DNA of 64,000 nt, taken from contig CAYUOW010000001.1 in NCBI GenBank assembly GCA_964446455.1, forward strand, positions 46,913-110,912, given 5' to 3'. This document shows positions 17,029 through 24,656 of this stretch, piece after piece; position 1 is the first letter of the stretch; every line of letters begins with the position of its first letter. The notes beneath the pieces are model-generated. The model had not been told where the DNA came from. It ran no database searches and saw only the letters and a program-made list of their open reading frames with translations. A program made the translations under genes and the position numbers. The stretch comes from Humidesulfovibrio sp964446455. Lineage in GTDB: Bacteria; Desulfobacterota; Desulfovibrionia; Desulfovibrionales; Desulfovibrionaceae.

Positions 17029-17600
17029 TGAAAGTGCTTGGCATCAACGGCAGCGCGCGGCTGAACGGCAACACGGCCATCATGCTGAACACCGCCCTTG
17101 AGGAACTGGCGGCGGAAGGCTTCGAGACCGAGCTCGTGCAGCTTGGCCCCAAGGCGCTCCAGGGCTGCATCGCCTGCTACAAGTGCTTCGAGAACAAGGA
17201 CAAGCGCTGCGCCGTGGAAGACCTCATGAACGGGTACATCGAGAAGATGCTCGAGGCCGACGGCATCCTGCTGGGCTCGCCCACCTATTTTGCGGACGTG
17301 ACCACCAACATGAAGGCCCTCATGGACCGCTCGGGCATGGTGGCCCGCGCCAACGACGACATGTTCCGCCGCAAGGCCGGGGCGGCCGTGGTCACCGCGC
17401 GCCGGGGCGGGGCCATCCACACCTTCGACACCCTGAACCACTTCTTCTTCATCGGCCAGATGGTAGTGCCCGGCTCCAGCTACTGGAACATGGGCTACGG
17501 GCGCGAACCCGGCCAGGTGAAGGGCGATGACGAGGGCCTGGGCACCATGCGCGTGCTGGGCCGGAACATGGCCTGGCTGCTCAAGAAGCTGGCGGACTAG
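17028..17600 (+). CDS. Iron-sulfur flavoprotein, NADPH-dependent FMN reductase family
   Basis: A 190-residue flavodoxin-fold oxidoreductase. The FMN phosphate loop is GSARLNGNT (8-16) and the ring contact GSPTYFADVT is near 84. Cys47, Cys50, Cys53 and Cys61 (C-x2-C-x2-C-x7-C) match the compact 4Fe-4S motif of iron-sulfur flavoproteins of anaerobes, which handle oxygen, peroxide or electron transfer. It overlaps the PilZ gene by one base and is followed 6 bp later by rmuC. The redox partner is unknown. Confidence 0.88.
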   Translation: MKVLGINGSARLNGNTAIMLNTALEELAAEGFETELVQLGPKALQGCIACYKCFENKDKRCAVEDLMNGYIEKMLEADGILLGSPTYFADVTTNMKALMDRSGMVARANDDMFRRKAGAAVVTARRGGAIHTFDTLNHFFFIGQMVVPGSSYWNMGYGREPGQVKGDDEGLGTMRVLGRNMAWLLKKLAD

Positions 17601-17606
17601 CCTCAT

Positions 17607-19073
17607 ATGGACATGCTTTCCGGGGGCCTGGCCCTTGCGCTGGCCCTGGCCGTGGGCTTGGCGTTGGGCGCGGCCCTGGCCGCGCTGCTGCTCAAGTCCC
17701 GCTCCGCCGGGGTGGACGAGCGCCTGCGCGGGGCGGAAGCCCAGGCCATGCAGCTGCGCGCCGATCTGGACGCCGCCCGCGCCGCGGGCCTCAAGGCCGT
17801 GGAGGCCCTGCGGGCCGAGACCGCGCGCCGCGCCGGGGCCGAGGAAACCGCCGCCCGCGTGCCCGGCCTGGAGGACCGCCTGAACCAGCTGGCCGCCGAG
17901 GTCTCCGCCTTGCGCGTGCGCGAGGGCGACCTCTCCGCGCGCATGGAGGCCGAGCGCAAGGCCGCCAGTGAGCGCCAGGCCCTGCTGGAAGACCTGCAGG
18001 CCAAGTTGCAGGACACCTTCAAGGCCCTCTCGGCCGACGCCCTCAAACACAACAATCAGAACTTCGTGGAACTTGCCAAGGCCCATCTGTCCACCTTCCA
18101 GGAGGCCGCCAAGGGCGACCTGGAGCTGCGCCAGAAGAGCATCGAGGGCCTGGTGAAGCCCATCCGCGAGTCCCTTTCCCAGGTGGACGCGCGCATCCAG
18201 GACATGGAGAAATCGCGCCAGAACGCCTACGTGGAACTCTGCCAGCAGGTGAAGTTCCTGGCCTCCGACCAGGTGGACCTGAAAAAGGAGACGCGCAAGC
18301 TGGTGGAGGCCCTGCGCCGGCCCACCGTGCGCGGTCGCTGGGGCGAGATGCAGCTCCGGCGCGTGGTCGAGCTGGCGGGCATGGTGGGGTATTGCGATTT
18401 CACCGAGCAGGCCAGCGTGACCACGGCGGACGGGCGCCTGCGGCCGGACATGGTGGTGCGCCTGCCCGGCGGCAAGAACGTGGTGGTGGACGCCAAGGCC
18501 CCGCTGGAAGCCTACCTGAACGCCTACGAGGCCCCGGACGACGAGGCGCGCCGCAACAACATGCAGAGCCACGCCCGGCAGATACGCGAGCACCTGGCCA
18601 AGCTGGGCCAGAAAAGCTACTGGGAGCACCTTTCGCCCACGCCGGAGTTCGTGGTCATGTTCCTGCCAGGCGAAATCTTCTTCAGCTCCGCGCTCGAGCA
18701 CGATCCCTCGCTCATCGAGGAAGGCGTCGAGAAAGGCGTCATAGTGGCCTCGCCCACCACGCTCATCGCGCTCTTGCGCGCCGTGGCCTACGGCTGGCGG
18801 CAGGAGAAGGTGGCCGAGAGCGCCCAGCAGGTGAGCGAACTGGGCCGCGAGCTGTACAAGCGCATCGTGACCCTCTCCGAGCACTTCTCCCGCGTGGGCA
18901 AGGGGCTCTCCGGCGCGGTGGAGGCCTACAACAAGACCGTGAGCTCGCTCGAATCGCGCGTGCTGGTGCAGGCCCGGCGCTTCAAGGAGCTGGCCGCCGC
19001 GCCGGAAAAGGAACTGCCAGAGCTGGAGCAGCTGGAGATCGCCCCGCGCCAGGTGCAGAAGGGCGAGGAATAG
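17607..19073 (+). CDS. rmuC: DNA recombination protein RmuC
   Basis: A 488-residue RmuC family protein with an N-terminal membrane helix (LALALALAVGLALGAALAAL), a long Ala/Glu/Arg-rich coiled coil (about 30-200), and the conserved RmuC nuclease-like domain (about 220-450) with RPTVRGRWGEMQLRRVVELA and VVDAKAPLEAYL. RmuC limits DNA inversions in E. coli; the exact activity is unsettled. ATG at 17607 is 6 bp after the flavoprotein gene, ending this run of genes. Confidence 0.93.
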   Translation: MDMLSGGLALALALAVGLALGAALAALLLKSRSAGVDERLRGAEAQAMQLRADLDAARAAGLKAVEALRAETARRAGAEETAARVPGLEDRLNQLAAEVSALRVREGDLSARMEAERKAASERQALLEDLQAKLQDTFKALSADALKHNNQNFVELAKAHLSTFQEAAKGDLELRQKSIEGLVKPIRESLSQVDARIQDMEKSRQNAYVELCQQVKFLASDQVDLKKETRKLVEALRRPTVRGRWGEMQLRRVVELAGMVGYCDFTEQASVTTADGRLRPDMVVRLPGGKNVVVDAKAPLEAYLNAYEAPDDEARRNNMQSHARQIREHLAKLGQKSYWEHLSPTPEFVVMFLPGEIFFSSALEHDPSLIEEGVEKGVIVASPTTLIALLRAVAYGWRQEKVAESAQQVSELGRELYKRIVTLSEHFSRVGKGLSGAVEAYNKTVSSLESRVLVQARRFKELAAAPEKELPELEQLEIAPRQVQKGEE

Positions 19074-19227
19074 GGGGGAGGGGACGCTTGTCCGCCTGAA
19101 ACCCGCACCCCCAAAGCCGTGACGCTGCCGCGCGGCAAGGGCGAGTGTGCGCCGCTGACGGGCAGCACTTGATCTATCCTGTCAACAGGGAATTTTCGTC
19201 CTTTTGGCAGCCCGAATGTGGAGAATT

Positions 19228-19257
19228 TTGTCCGGCGCATAAAGCCCGTGCTATATT
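19228..19257 (+). promoter_or_regulatory. Candidate promoter for the DUF2778 gene
   Basis: TTGTCC (19228-19233) and TATATT (19252-19257) are 18 bases apart, 27 bp before the start codon. The stretch from about 19165 is AT-richer than its surroundings. The -35 match is moderate. Confidence 0.45.
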
Positions 19258-19284
19258 CCATTGAAAGACCAAAGGAGGTCGGAT

Positions 19285-19989
19285 ATGGAATCGACACGCA
19301 CGGATAAGCGCATCTGGACCAGGGTGAGCGAGGACGGCAAATCCGCCGCTGCCGCCATGGGCCTGGGGCCTGCCTTGGGCACGAAGCCCGGCGGCGGCGG
19401 CGAGGAACAGCCGTACGACGACCACGGGCGCTACCTGGGCACGCTGTACGCGGCCAACACCCGCGCCAAGACGGCCACGGACGCTGGCGGCGGCCACCGC
19501 AGGAGCCCGCTGGGCAAGGTTGAACGTGGACAGAAGGTTGGCAAGCGGTACGTGTTGCCTCCGAACGTGATGGAGGAGAACAAGCACATTGCGCTGGTGT
19601 ACAGCCAGTCAAGCGGCGAGCTCACGGACATGGAGGACAGGCGCGTGGGCAAGGGCTACTCCGGCGCGCCGGGAAACGTGAACGTCCCCGCCAGCCAGGG
19701 CAAGAAGGATCTCGGCGTCATTCCCGAAGGCACCTGGACCATTGGCGAGGTCATATGGGACAAGGATTACACCCGCGGCAAGGGCGAGAACCTCATCCAT
19801 CTCGTGCCGGACGCGGCCACGGCCGAGCGCGTGCGGGCCATGGGCCGCGATCCGAATACGTTTTACATCCATGCGGGAAAGAAAGACCCCACTGACCTGA
19901 GCGCCTCCCAGGGGTGTGTCATCATGGAGAAAAAAGTGAGAGAGGCCATCATTGAACTGCAAGGAGCGAAAATCCGTGTGGTGCCCTAG
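19285..19989 (+). CDS. DUF2778/Tlde1-like L,D-transpeptidase-fold protein, candidate antibacterial effector
   Basis: A 234-residue protein without signal peptide, behind a strong AAAGGAGG. The C-terminal half (about 95-230) fits DUF2778, the family of the type VI effector Tlde1, which attacks peptidoglycan stem peptides: KDLGVIPEGTWTIGE, NLIHLVPDAATAERVRAMGR, then FYIHAGKKDPTDLSASQGC, with His and the S-x-G-C catalytic cysteine. The first 90 residues are Gly/Ala-rich and of unknown role, possibly for delivery. It overlaps the next gene, which encodes an exported protein, the expected layout of a periplasm-acting toxin with its protector. No type VI structural gene is in the window; a housekeeping role is not excluded. 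Confidence 0.7.
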   Translation: MESTRTDKRIWTRVSEDGKSAAAAMGLGPALGTKPGGGGEEQPYDDHGRYLGTLYAANTRAKTATDAGGGHRRSPLGKVERGQKVGKRYVLPPNVMEENKHIALVYSQSSGELTDMEDRRVGKGYSGAPGNVNVPASQGKKDLGVIPEGTWTIGEVIWDKDYTRGKGENLIHLVPDAATAERVRAMGRDPNTFYIHAGKKDPTDLSASQGCVIMEKKVREAIIELQGAKIRVVP

Positions 19990-20791
19990 GCGGATTCTGT
20001 TATTGGCCTGCGCGGTGTTTGGCTTTTCCACTTCAGCTATGGCTGGTTTCTTGGCGCACGGCTCCGAAATCGACGAGAGCGACGAACACAGATACTTCAT
20101 CTTTACCACCGACCATGCTTTGATTGGGGGAAAGAGGGTATATGATTACAAGACCTCCATCCCAGACGAGGTCTTCGACCGCATCTACGATGAGGCACAC
20201 GACCGCTTCGTGGGCTTCGGGTCAGAGGGCAACGCCACGCTCACCGTGGACGAGAGCCTGCGCGCCGACGTGGAGCGCACCCTCGGCACAACCACGCGCC
20301 TGAACGTGGGCGGCTACGAGGAGCGCGTGCTCTGCTACGCCTCCAGCCGCCCCGGCGACGACACGGTGGCGCTGTTCACGCTTTCCAAGTGCCCGGAGAA
20401 CTGCCAGCGCGTGAGCGAGATCCAGGTGCGGGCGCGCAAGCGCGAGGTGCGCGTGCTGGACAAGTGCGCAAAGGTTCCGGGCGTGCACGCGGGCCTCGCC
20501 ACCGAGTCCGGCCTGCATCTCGGCATGACGATTGCTGAGGCGGAGGCGGTGCTGGGCAAGCCGCAACACGTCCAGAAAGGATTACAGGGCACCATGTGGT
20601 TCTACGCCGCCAGCGTGAGCGTGGCCATGAGCCGCGAAGAGGCCACGCGCCGGGGCTTTCCCGGCGTGGAGCACGTGCCCGTGCCCGGCTCCAGCTATTC
20701 GCCCACGCCCGGCTTCGACAAGTACATCGTGCTGTGGCTGCGCGAGGGCCGCGTGAGCGCCTGGCGCGTGTGGCTGGACTGGGGCCTGTAG
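19976..20791 (+). CDS. Exported protein overlapping the Tlde1-like gene, candidate periplasmic immunity protein
   Basis: A 271-residue protein starting at GTG 19976, chosen because AAGGAG lies 9 bases upstream and the product begins with a textbook signal peptide (PRRILLLACAVFGFSTSAMA). An in-frame ATG at 19952 lacks a good ribosome site. The start lies 14 bases inside the DUF2778 gene. The mature protein has five or so cysteines and a C-terminal segment LGMTIAEAEAVLGKP resembling small outer-membrane accessory folds of the BamE type. I do not recognise the family. Overlap with the effector-like gene and export to the periplasm are the basis for proposing immunity. The first 150 bases are AT-richer than the flanks. 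Confidence 0.65.
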   Translation: MWCPRRILLLACAVFGFSTSAMAGFLAHGSEIDESDEHRYFIFTTDHALIGGKRVYDYKTSIPDEVFDRIYDEAHDRFVGFGSEGNATLTVDESLRADVERTLGTTTRLNVGGYEERVLCYASSRPGDDTVALFTLSKCPENCQRVSEIQVRARKREVRVLDKCAKVPGVHAGLATESGLHLGMTIAEAEAVLGKPQHVQKGLQGTMWFYAASVSVAMSREEATRRGFPGVEHVPVPGSSYSPTPGFDKYIVLWLREGRVSAWRVWLDWGL

Positions 20792-20880
20792 CCGTCCTGG
20801 CGCATTTGCGAGGTCCTGCAATACTGCTTACAGCCCGCTGCGAAGGACTCGTCGACACGCCCGCAGTATCCTTTCCCCCC

Positions 20881-20928
20881 ACGCCGAAAGGGCCGGACAG
20901 ACTATAGTCTGTCCGGCCCTTTCGGCGT
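20881..20928. repeat. 48-bp perfect palindrome
   Basis: The 24-base half ACGCCGAAAGGGCCGGACAG followed by ACTA is repeated exactly as its reverse complement with no loop. It lies between two convergent operons and could act as a bidirectional terminator. Confidence 0.9.
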
Positions 20929-20957
20929 CATGCGGGTCCAGGGGGCGCATGCCCTCT

Positions 20958-21094
20958 GGGCCGGCCAGTATTTTGTCCGGCCCTCCCCTTGGGGCGCCTG
21001 GGGGGCCGGGGGGGCCCCGCCCCCCGGCCCGCCGGAGGCATATTCTCTTGGTCTCACCTGCGCTTGGGCCCCCGGAGCCGATCTCCGGGAGCCC
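20958..21094. repeat. Three further GC-rich hairpins between convergent genes
   Basis: Hairpins at 20958-20983 (GGGCCGG/CCGGCCC), 21003-21030 (GGGCCGGGGGG/CCCCCCGGCCC) and 21066-21094 (GGGCCCCCGGAG/CTCCGGGAGCCC, one mismatch). The first two share the GGGCCGG core of the nearby palindrome. No T-runs. No gene is seen in 20792-21131. Confidence 0.75.
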
Positions 21095-21131
21095 GCGCGC
21101 ATAGGCGAGGGGAGGCTGTTTCTCCGGCAGT

Positions 21132-23429
21132 CTAGGAGACCAGCCGTGAAACCTGGAAGATGGCCACGGCCACGACGAAGGCCAGGCCGGTGTTGAAGGC
21201 CATGGAGAAGGCGGCCCATTTCCAGCCGGCTTCCTTGGCCATGGCGACCACCGTGACGAAGCACGGGGTGTAGAGCATGACAAAGGCGATGAGGGCGATG
21301 GCCGCCGCCTTGGAGAAGGTCTCGTCCTTGGAGATGGTTTCGGACAGGGGCGCGGCTTCTTCGGCCTCGATCTTGCCCAGGGCGTAGGCCGTGCCCAGGG
21401 TGGACACGATGACTTCCTTGGCCGCGAAGCCGCCCAGAAGCGAGATGTTCACGCGCCAGTTGAAGCCAGCCAGGGAGCTGACGGATTCCATGGCCATGCC
21501 CGCGCGTCCGGCGAAGGAGTTGAGCAGCTCGGCCTCGGCCTTTTCGGCCTCAACGGCGTCCTTGGCTTCCTCCAGTTCGCTCTTGGGCTCCTCGGCCTTG
21601 TCCTCGTCGGCCGCTGCGGCGTCCTTCGGGGCATCCTTGGCGGCGATCACCGTTCCGGCCAGGGCGGCGGGTGCTGCGGCTTCAGCCTCGGCGGCTTCCT
21701 TGGGTCCGGCGGCCTTTTCTTCGTCGATCTGCGTCTGGATGGCGGCGATGCGGTCCTCAAAGGTTTTGGCCTGGTCCTCGGGCAGGGTGGGGAAGGTCAT
21801 GGCGGCCCACAGGAGGACCGAGACGGCCAGGATCACCGTGCCCGCCTTGCGGATGTACGACCAGGAACGCTCCCAGGTGTGGATGCACAGGCCGCGCAGG
21901 GTGGGCATGCGGTAGGGCGGCAGCTCCATGACGAAGGGCGTGCTTTCGCCCTTGACCACGGTGGAGCGCAGCAGGCGCGCCACGATGAGCGCGGCACACC
22001 ACGCGCCGAGGGTCACGAGGGTCATCACCTGGGCCTCGGAATCGGGGAAGAAGGCCGCGGCGAGCATCATGAACACCGGCACCTTGGCTCCGCAGGTCAT
22101 GAAGGGCGCGGTGAGCAGGGTGGCCAGCTTTTCCTTGGGGCTGCGCAGGGTGCGCGTGGCCATGACGCCGGGCACGGCGCAGCCGCCCGCGATGCCGCCG
22201 GAGATGATGAACGGCAGCACGGACACGCCGTGCAGGCCGAAGATGCGGAACACGCGGTCGAGCATGTAGGCCATGCGCGCCACGTAGCCCGTGTCCTCCA
22301 GGGCGGAAAGCAGGAAGAACATGATCATGATCAGCGGCACGAAGCCCATGACGCCGCCCACGCCGGCGATGGCGCCGTCCACGATGAGCGAGCGCAGCAG
22401 GCCGTCCCCCATGGCGTCCTTCACCGTGTCGCCCAGCCAGCCGAAGGCGGCCTCCAGGCCGTCCATGGGGAATTTCCCCAGGGCGAAGGTGATGGTGTAC
22501 AGGGTGTAGATGACGAGGCCCATGATGACCGGCCCGGCCAGCGGGTGGGTCAGCACCTTGTCCAGGCGGTCGGACATGCGGATGCGCTCGGCGCGGTCGT
22601 CAGGGTAGCGCACCACCTGCTTGGCGATGCCCGTGATGTAGCCGTAGCGGTAGTCGGCGATGATGCCGTCGGGCGTGGTTCCCAGGGTCTTCATGAGGTG
22701 CTGGGCCACCTTGGCCACCATGGCCTCCAGCCGGGCGGAGACCACGGCGTTCTGCTCCTGCCCGTGGCGGATGACCGAGGGGTCGCCCTCCAGGTACTTG
22801 ATGCCCACCCAACGGGCCGGGCCCTTGTCGGCCAGGAGCCTGGCATTGGCGATGGTCTGCTCCATCTCCTCCAGCACCGGGTCCAGGTCCGCGCCATAGG
22901 TGATGCGCAGGGGCTCGGCGCGGCCCGCGCGCTCCTTGGCGATGCGCACGGCCTCGTCCAGCAGCTCGCGCTTGCCCTTGCCCTGGCGGGCCACGGTCTC
23001 CACCGCCGGGCAGTTCAGCAGGCGGGAAAGCAGGCCCACGTCGATGTCCTTGCCGCCCTTGCGCACCTCGTCCATCATGTTCAGCGCCAGCACCAGGGGC
23101 ACGCCCAGTTCCATGATCTGCACGGCCAGGTACAGGTTGCGTTCCAGGGCGTCGGCGTTCAGCACGCTGATGACGGCGTGGGGGTGGTCGTCGGTGAGGA
23201 AGTTGCGGGCGGCGCGCTCCTCGTCGGAATAGGCGGTGAGGGAATAGGTGCCCGGCAGGTCCACCATGTCCAGGGTCAGGTCGCCCTGCTGGATCTTGCC
23301 GGATTTTTTCTCAACCGTGACGCCCGGCCAGTTGCCCACGTGCTGGTGGGCCCCGGTGAGGGCGTTGAACATGGTGGTCTTGCCGCAGTTGGGATTGCCG
23401 GCAAGGCCGATGGTGTATGTTGTCGACAT
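21132..23429 (-). CDS. feoB: Ferrous iron transporter FeoB
   Basis: A 765-residue inner-membrane Fe(II) transporter. The N-terminal G domain has GNPNCGKTTMFNALTG (G1), VDLPGTYSLTAYSDEE (G3 region) and LALNMMDE (G4, NxxD). The membrane part follows, with two gate repeats including GCAVPGVMATRTL and FMTCGAKVPVFMML. An Ala/Glu/Lys-rich charged insertion of about 70 residues (roughly 563-632) interrupts the membrane domain. ATG at 23429 is 7 bp after feoA. The operon has a Fur-box-like promoter at 24028-24056. Confidence 0.95.
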   Translation of the reverse strand: MSTTYTIGLAGNPNCGKTTMFNALTGAHQHVGNWPGVTVEKKSGKIQQGDLTLDMVDLPGTYSLTAYSDEERAARNFLTDDHPHAVISVLNADALERNLYLAVQIMELGVPLVLALNMMDEVRKGGKDIDVGLLSRLLNCPAVETVARQGKGKRELLDEAVRIAKERAGRAEPLRITYGADLDPVLEEMEQTIANARLLADKGPARWVGIKYLEGDPSVIRHGQEQNAVVSARLEAMVAKVAQHLMKTLGTTPDGIIADYRYGYITGIAKQVVRYPDDRAERIRMSDRLDKVLTHPLAGPVIMGLVIYTLYTITFALGKFPMDGLEAAFGWLGDTVKDAMGDGLLRSLIVDGAIAGVGGVMGFVPLIMIMFFLLSALEDTGYVARMAYMLDRVFRIFGLHGVSVLPFIISGGIAGGCAVPGVMATRTLRSPKEKLATLLTAPFMTCGAKVPVFMMLAAAFFPDSEAQVMTLVTLGAWCAALIVARLLRSTVVKGESTPFVMELPPYRMPTLRGLCIHTWERSWSYIRKAGTVILAVSVLLWAAMTFPTLPEDQAKTFEDRIAAIQTQIDEEKAAGPKEAAEAEAAAPAALAGTVIAAKDAPKDAAAADEDKAEEPKSELEEAKDAVEAEKAEAELLNSFAGRAGMAMESVSSLAGFNWRVNISLLGGFAAKEVIVSTLGTAYALGKIEAEEAAPLSETISKDETFSKAAAIALIAFVMLYTPCFVTVVAMAKEAGWKWAAFSMAFNTGLAFVVAVAIFQVSRLVS

Positions 23430-23436
23430 GTCGGGG

Positions 23437-23676
23437 CTACTCCACGGGCTCGACCGTGATGTGGTCGGCCTCGTTGTTGCGCAGGGTCATGGTGAAGTCC
23501 CGCAGGCGCAGGGCCACGGGATCCTTGAGCGGAGCCTTGCCCACCACGGTGATTTCGGCACCGGGGATGAGCCCCATGTCGCGTACCCTGCGGGCAAGCT
23601 CGCCCTTGGCGTCGATGGTGCAGATGCGCAGCTTCTGGTTCAACTGCGCGCGGCGCAGCGTGTGGCACGAATTCAT
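23437..23676 (-). CDS. feoA: Ferrous iron transport protein FeoA
   Basis: A 79-residue SH3-like cytosolic FeoA. It contains LARRVRDMGLIPGAEITVVG and a C-terminal LRNNEADHITVEPVE, both characteristic. It supports FeoB activity. AAGGAG precedes the ATG at 23676. Downstream feoB follows at 7 bp. Confidence 0.93.
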   Translation of the reverse strand: MNSCHTLRRAQLNQKLRICTIDAKGELARRVRDMGLIPGAEITVVGKAPLKDPVALRLRDFTMTLRNNEADHITVEPVE

Positions 23677-23770
23677 GGGCGTCTCCTTGGCTCGTTCACG
23701 CATTTTTCCTGCGTGATTGCGGATGAGGGAATAATAGATCAGGCAGCGGTCCATCTGCTTCGAGCAGCCT

Positions 23771-23971
23771 TTAGGCCGCACACCTCTGCGTGCCGCCGCG
23801 GCCGCCGGACCTGCCGGGCTTCTTCCCGGAGCCGCACGCGCCCTGGCTGCCCTTGCAGGTGCAGCCCCCGCCGCAGCAGGATTTTTCGCCAGTGAATTTG
23901 CCGTAGAAGCTCCACAGGGTGAAGCCGGCCCCAACCGCCAGGATCAAGTAGACAGCGATCTCTTGCCACAT
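23771..23971 (-). CDS. FeoB-associated Cys-rich membrane protein
   Basis: A 66-residue protein with one N-terminal membrane helix (EIAVYLILAVGAGFTLWSFY) and a cytosolic-looking tail that packs six cysteines into a short Gly/Lys-rich stretch (about 32-47). This matches the small FeoB-associated proteins of anaerobes, which may replace FeoC or pass iron. AAAGGAGAG precedes the ATG. It is the first gene of the feo operon, 94 bp before feoA. Confidence 0.85.
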   Translation of the reverse strand: MWQEIAVYLILAVGAGFTLWSFYGKFTGEKSCCGGGCTCKGSQGACGSGKKPGRSGGRGGTQRCAA

Positions 23972-24027
23972 GACAGAACTCTCCTTTCGTTTCGGCGCGC
24001 CCACGCGGGCCGGCGCCGTCGAGATCG

Positions 24028-24056
24028 TGTCTATTGAAATTGAAATTCGATGTCAA
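24028..24056 (-). promoter_or_regulatory. Promoter of the feo operon with Fur-box-like operator
   Basis: On the minus strand a consensus TTGACA (24056-24051) and a weak TAGACA (24033-24028) are 17 bases apart. The spacer holds repeated GAATTTCAATTTCAAT hexamers, close to the Desulfovibrio Fur-box type TGAAAATnATTTTCA. Start codon is 57 bp downstream. Confidence 0.6.
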
Positions 24057-24069
24057 CTAGGAGAGGGGC

Positions 24070-24099
24070 AAAAAAAAACGTTCCCGCAAAAAATGCGGG
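24070..24099 (-). terminator. Terminator of the marR gene
   Basis: On the minus strand CCCGCA and TGCGGG pair and are followed by AACG and nine T. It is 40 bp after the marR stop, and directly before the feo promoter. Confidence 0.8.
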
Positions 24100-24139
24100 G
24101 GCGGGTTTTGCCGTTGCGGCGAAGGGGCGGGGGGAAGGG

Positions 24140-24607
24140 CTAGAAGTGCTGCACCAGGCGCCGCAGCATGTCCAGCAGGCGGTCCAGTTCATCCGGGGAA
24201 AGGGCCCCGGCCATGTCCTGGGAGAGCTGCCCGTGCAGCTTGTGGTGCTCCTCGAAGAGCCTGGCCCCGGCCGGGGTGAGGCCCACGCGGATGGAGCGGC
24301 GGTCCTCGGCGTTGGGCTTGCGCTCCACAAGCTCCGCGCGTTCCAGGCGGTCCACCAGCACGGTGAGCGAGCCCGTGGTCACGCCCATCTTCTCGGCCAG
24401 CTCCTTCATGCGCAGGTGCCCGCAGGACCCCAGAATTTCAAGGGTGTGCATCTGCTGCAGGGTGATGCCCGTCTCGCGCACCACGGCCTGCTCCCAGGAG
24501 GAGAAGCGCTCGTAGAATTCGATCAAGAGCCGGGTGAACTCCTCGGTCTGCCTGTGCTCGGCTTCCGGCTGGGCGGGGGGGCAAGAGCGGGGCGGGCGCT
24601 GGGGCAT
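24140..24607 (-). CDS. MarR family transcriptional regulator
   Basis: A 155-residue winged-helix regulator. The DNA-binding region is GHLRMKELAEKMGVTTGSLT and the wing is LVERKPNAEDRRSIRVGLT, both classical. N- and C-terminal helices form the dimer. It begins 49 bp after the P-type ATPase stop on the same strand, so the two form an operon and the regulator probably controls its own promoter (dyad at 26628-26640). Ligand or metal unknown. Confidence 0.88.
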   Translation of the reverse strand: MPQRPPRSCPPAQPEAEHRQTEEFTRLLIEFYERFSSWEQAVVRETGITLQQMHTLEILGSCGHLRMKELAEKMGVTTGSLTVLVDRLERAELVERKPNAEDRRSIRVGLTPAGARLFEEHHKLHGQLSQDMAGALSPDELDRLLDMLRRLVQHF

Positions 24608-24656
24608 CGTCGTCCTCCTCGGGGGGGGCTGGAACGGGCTTTGGGGGCCGGCCGGA

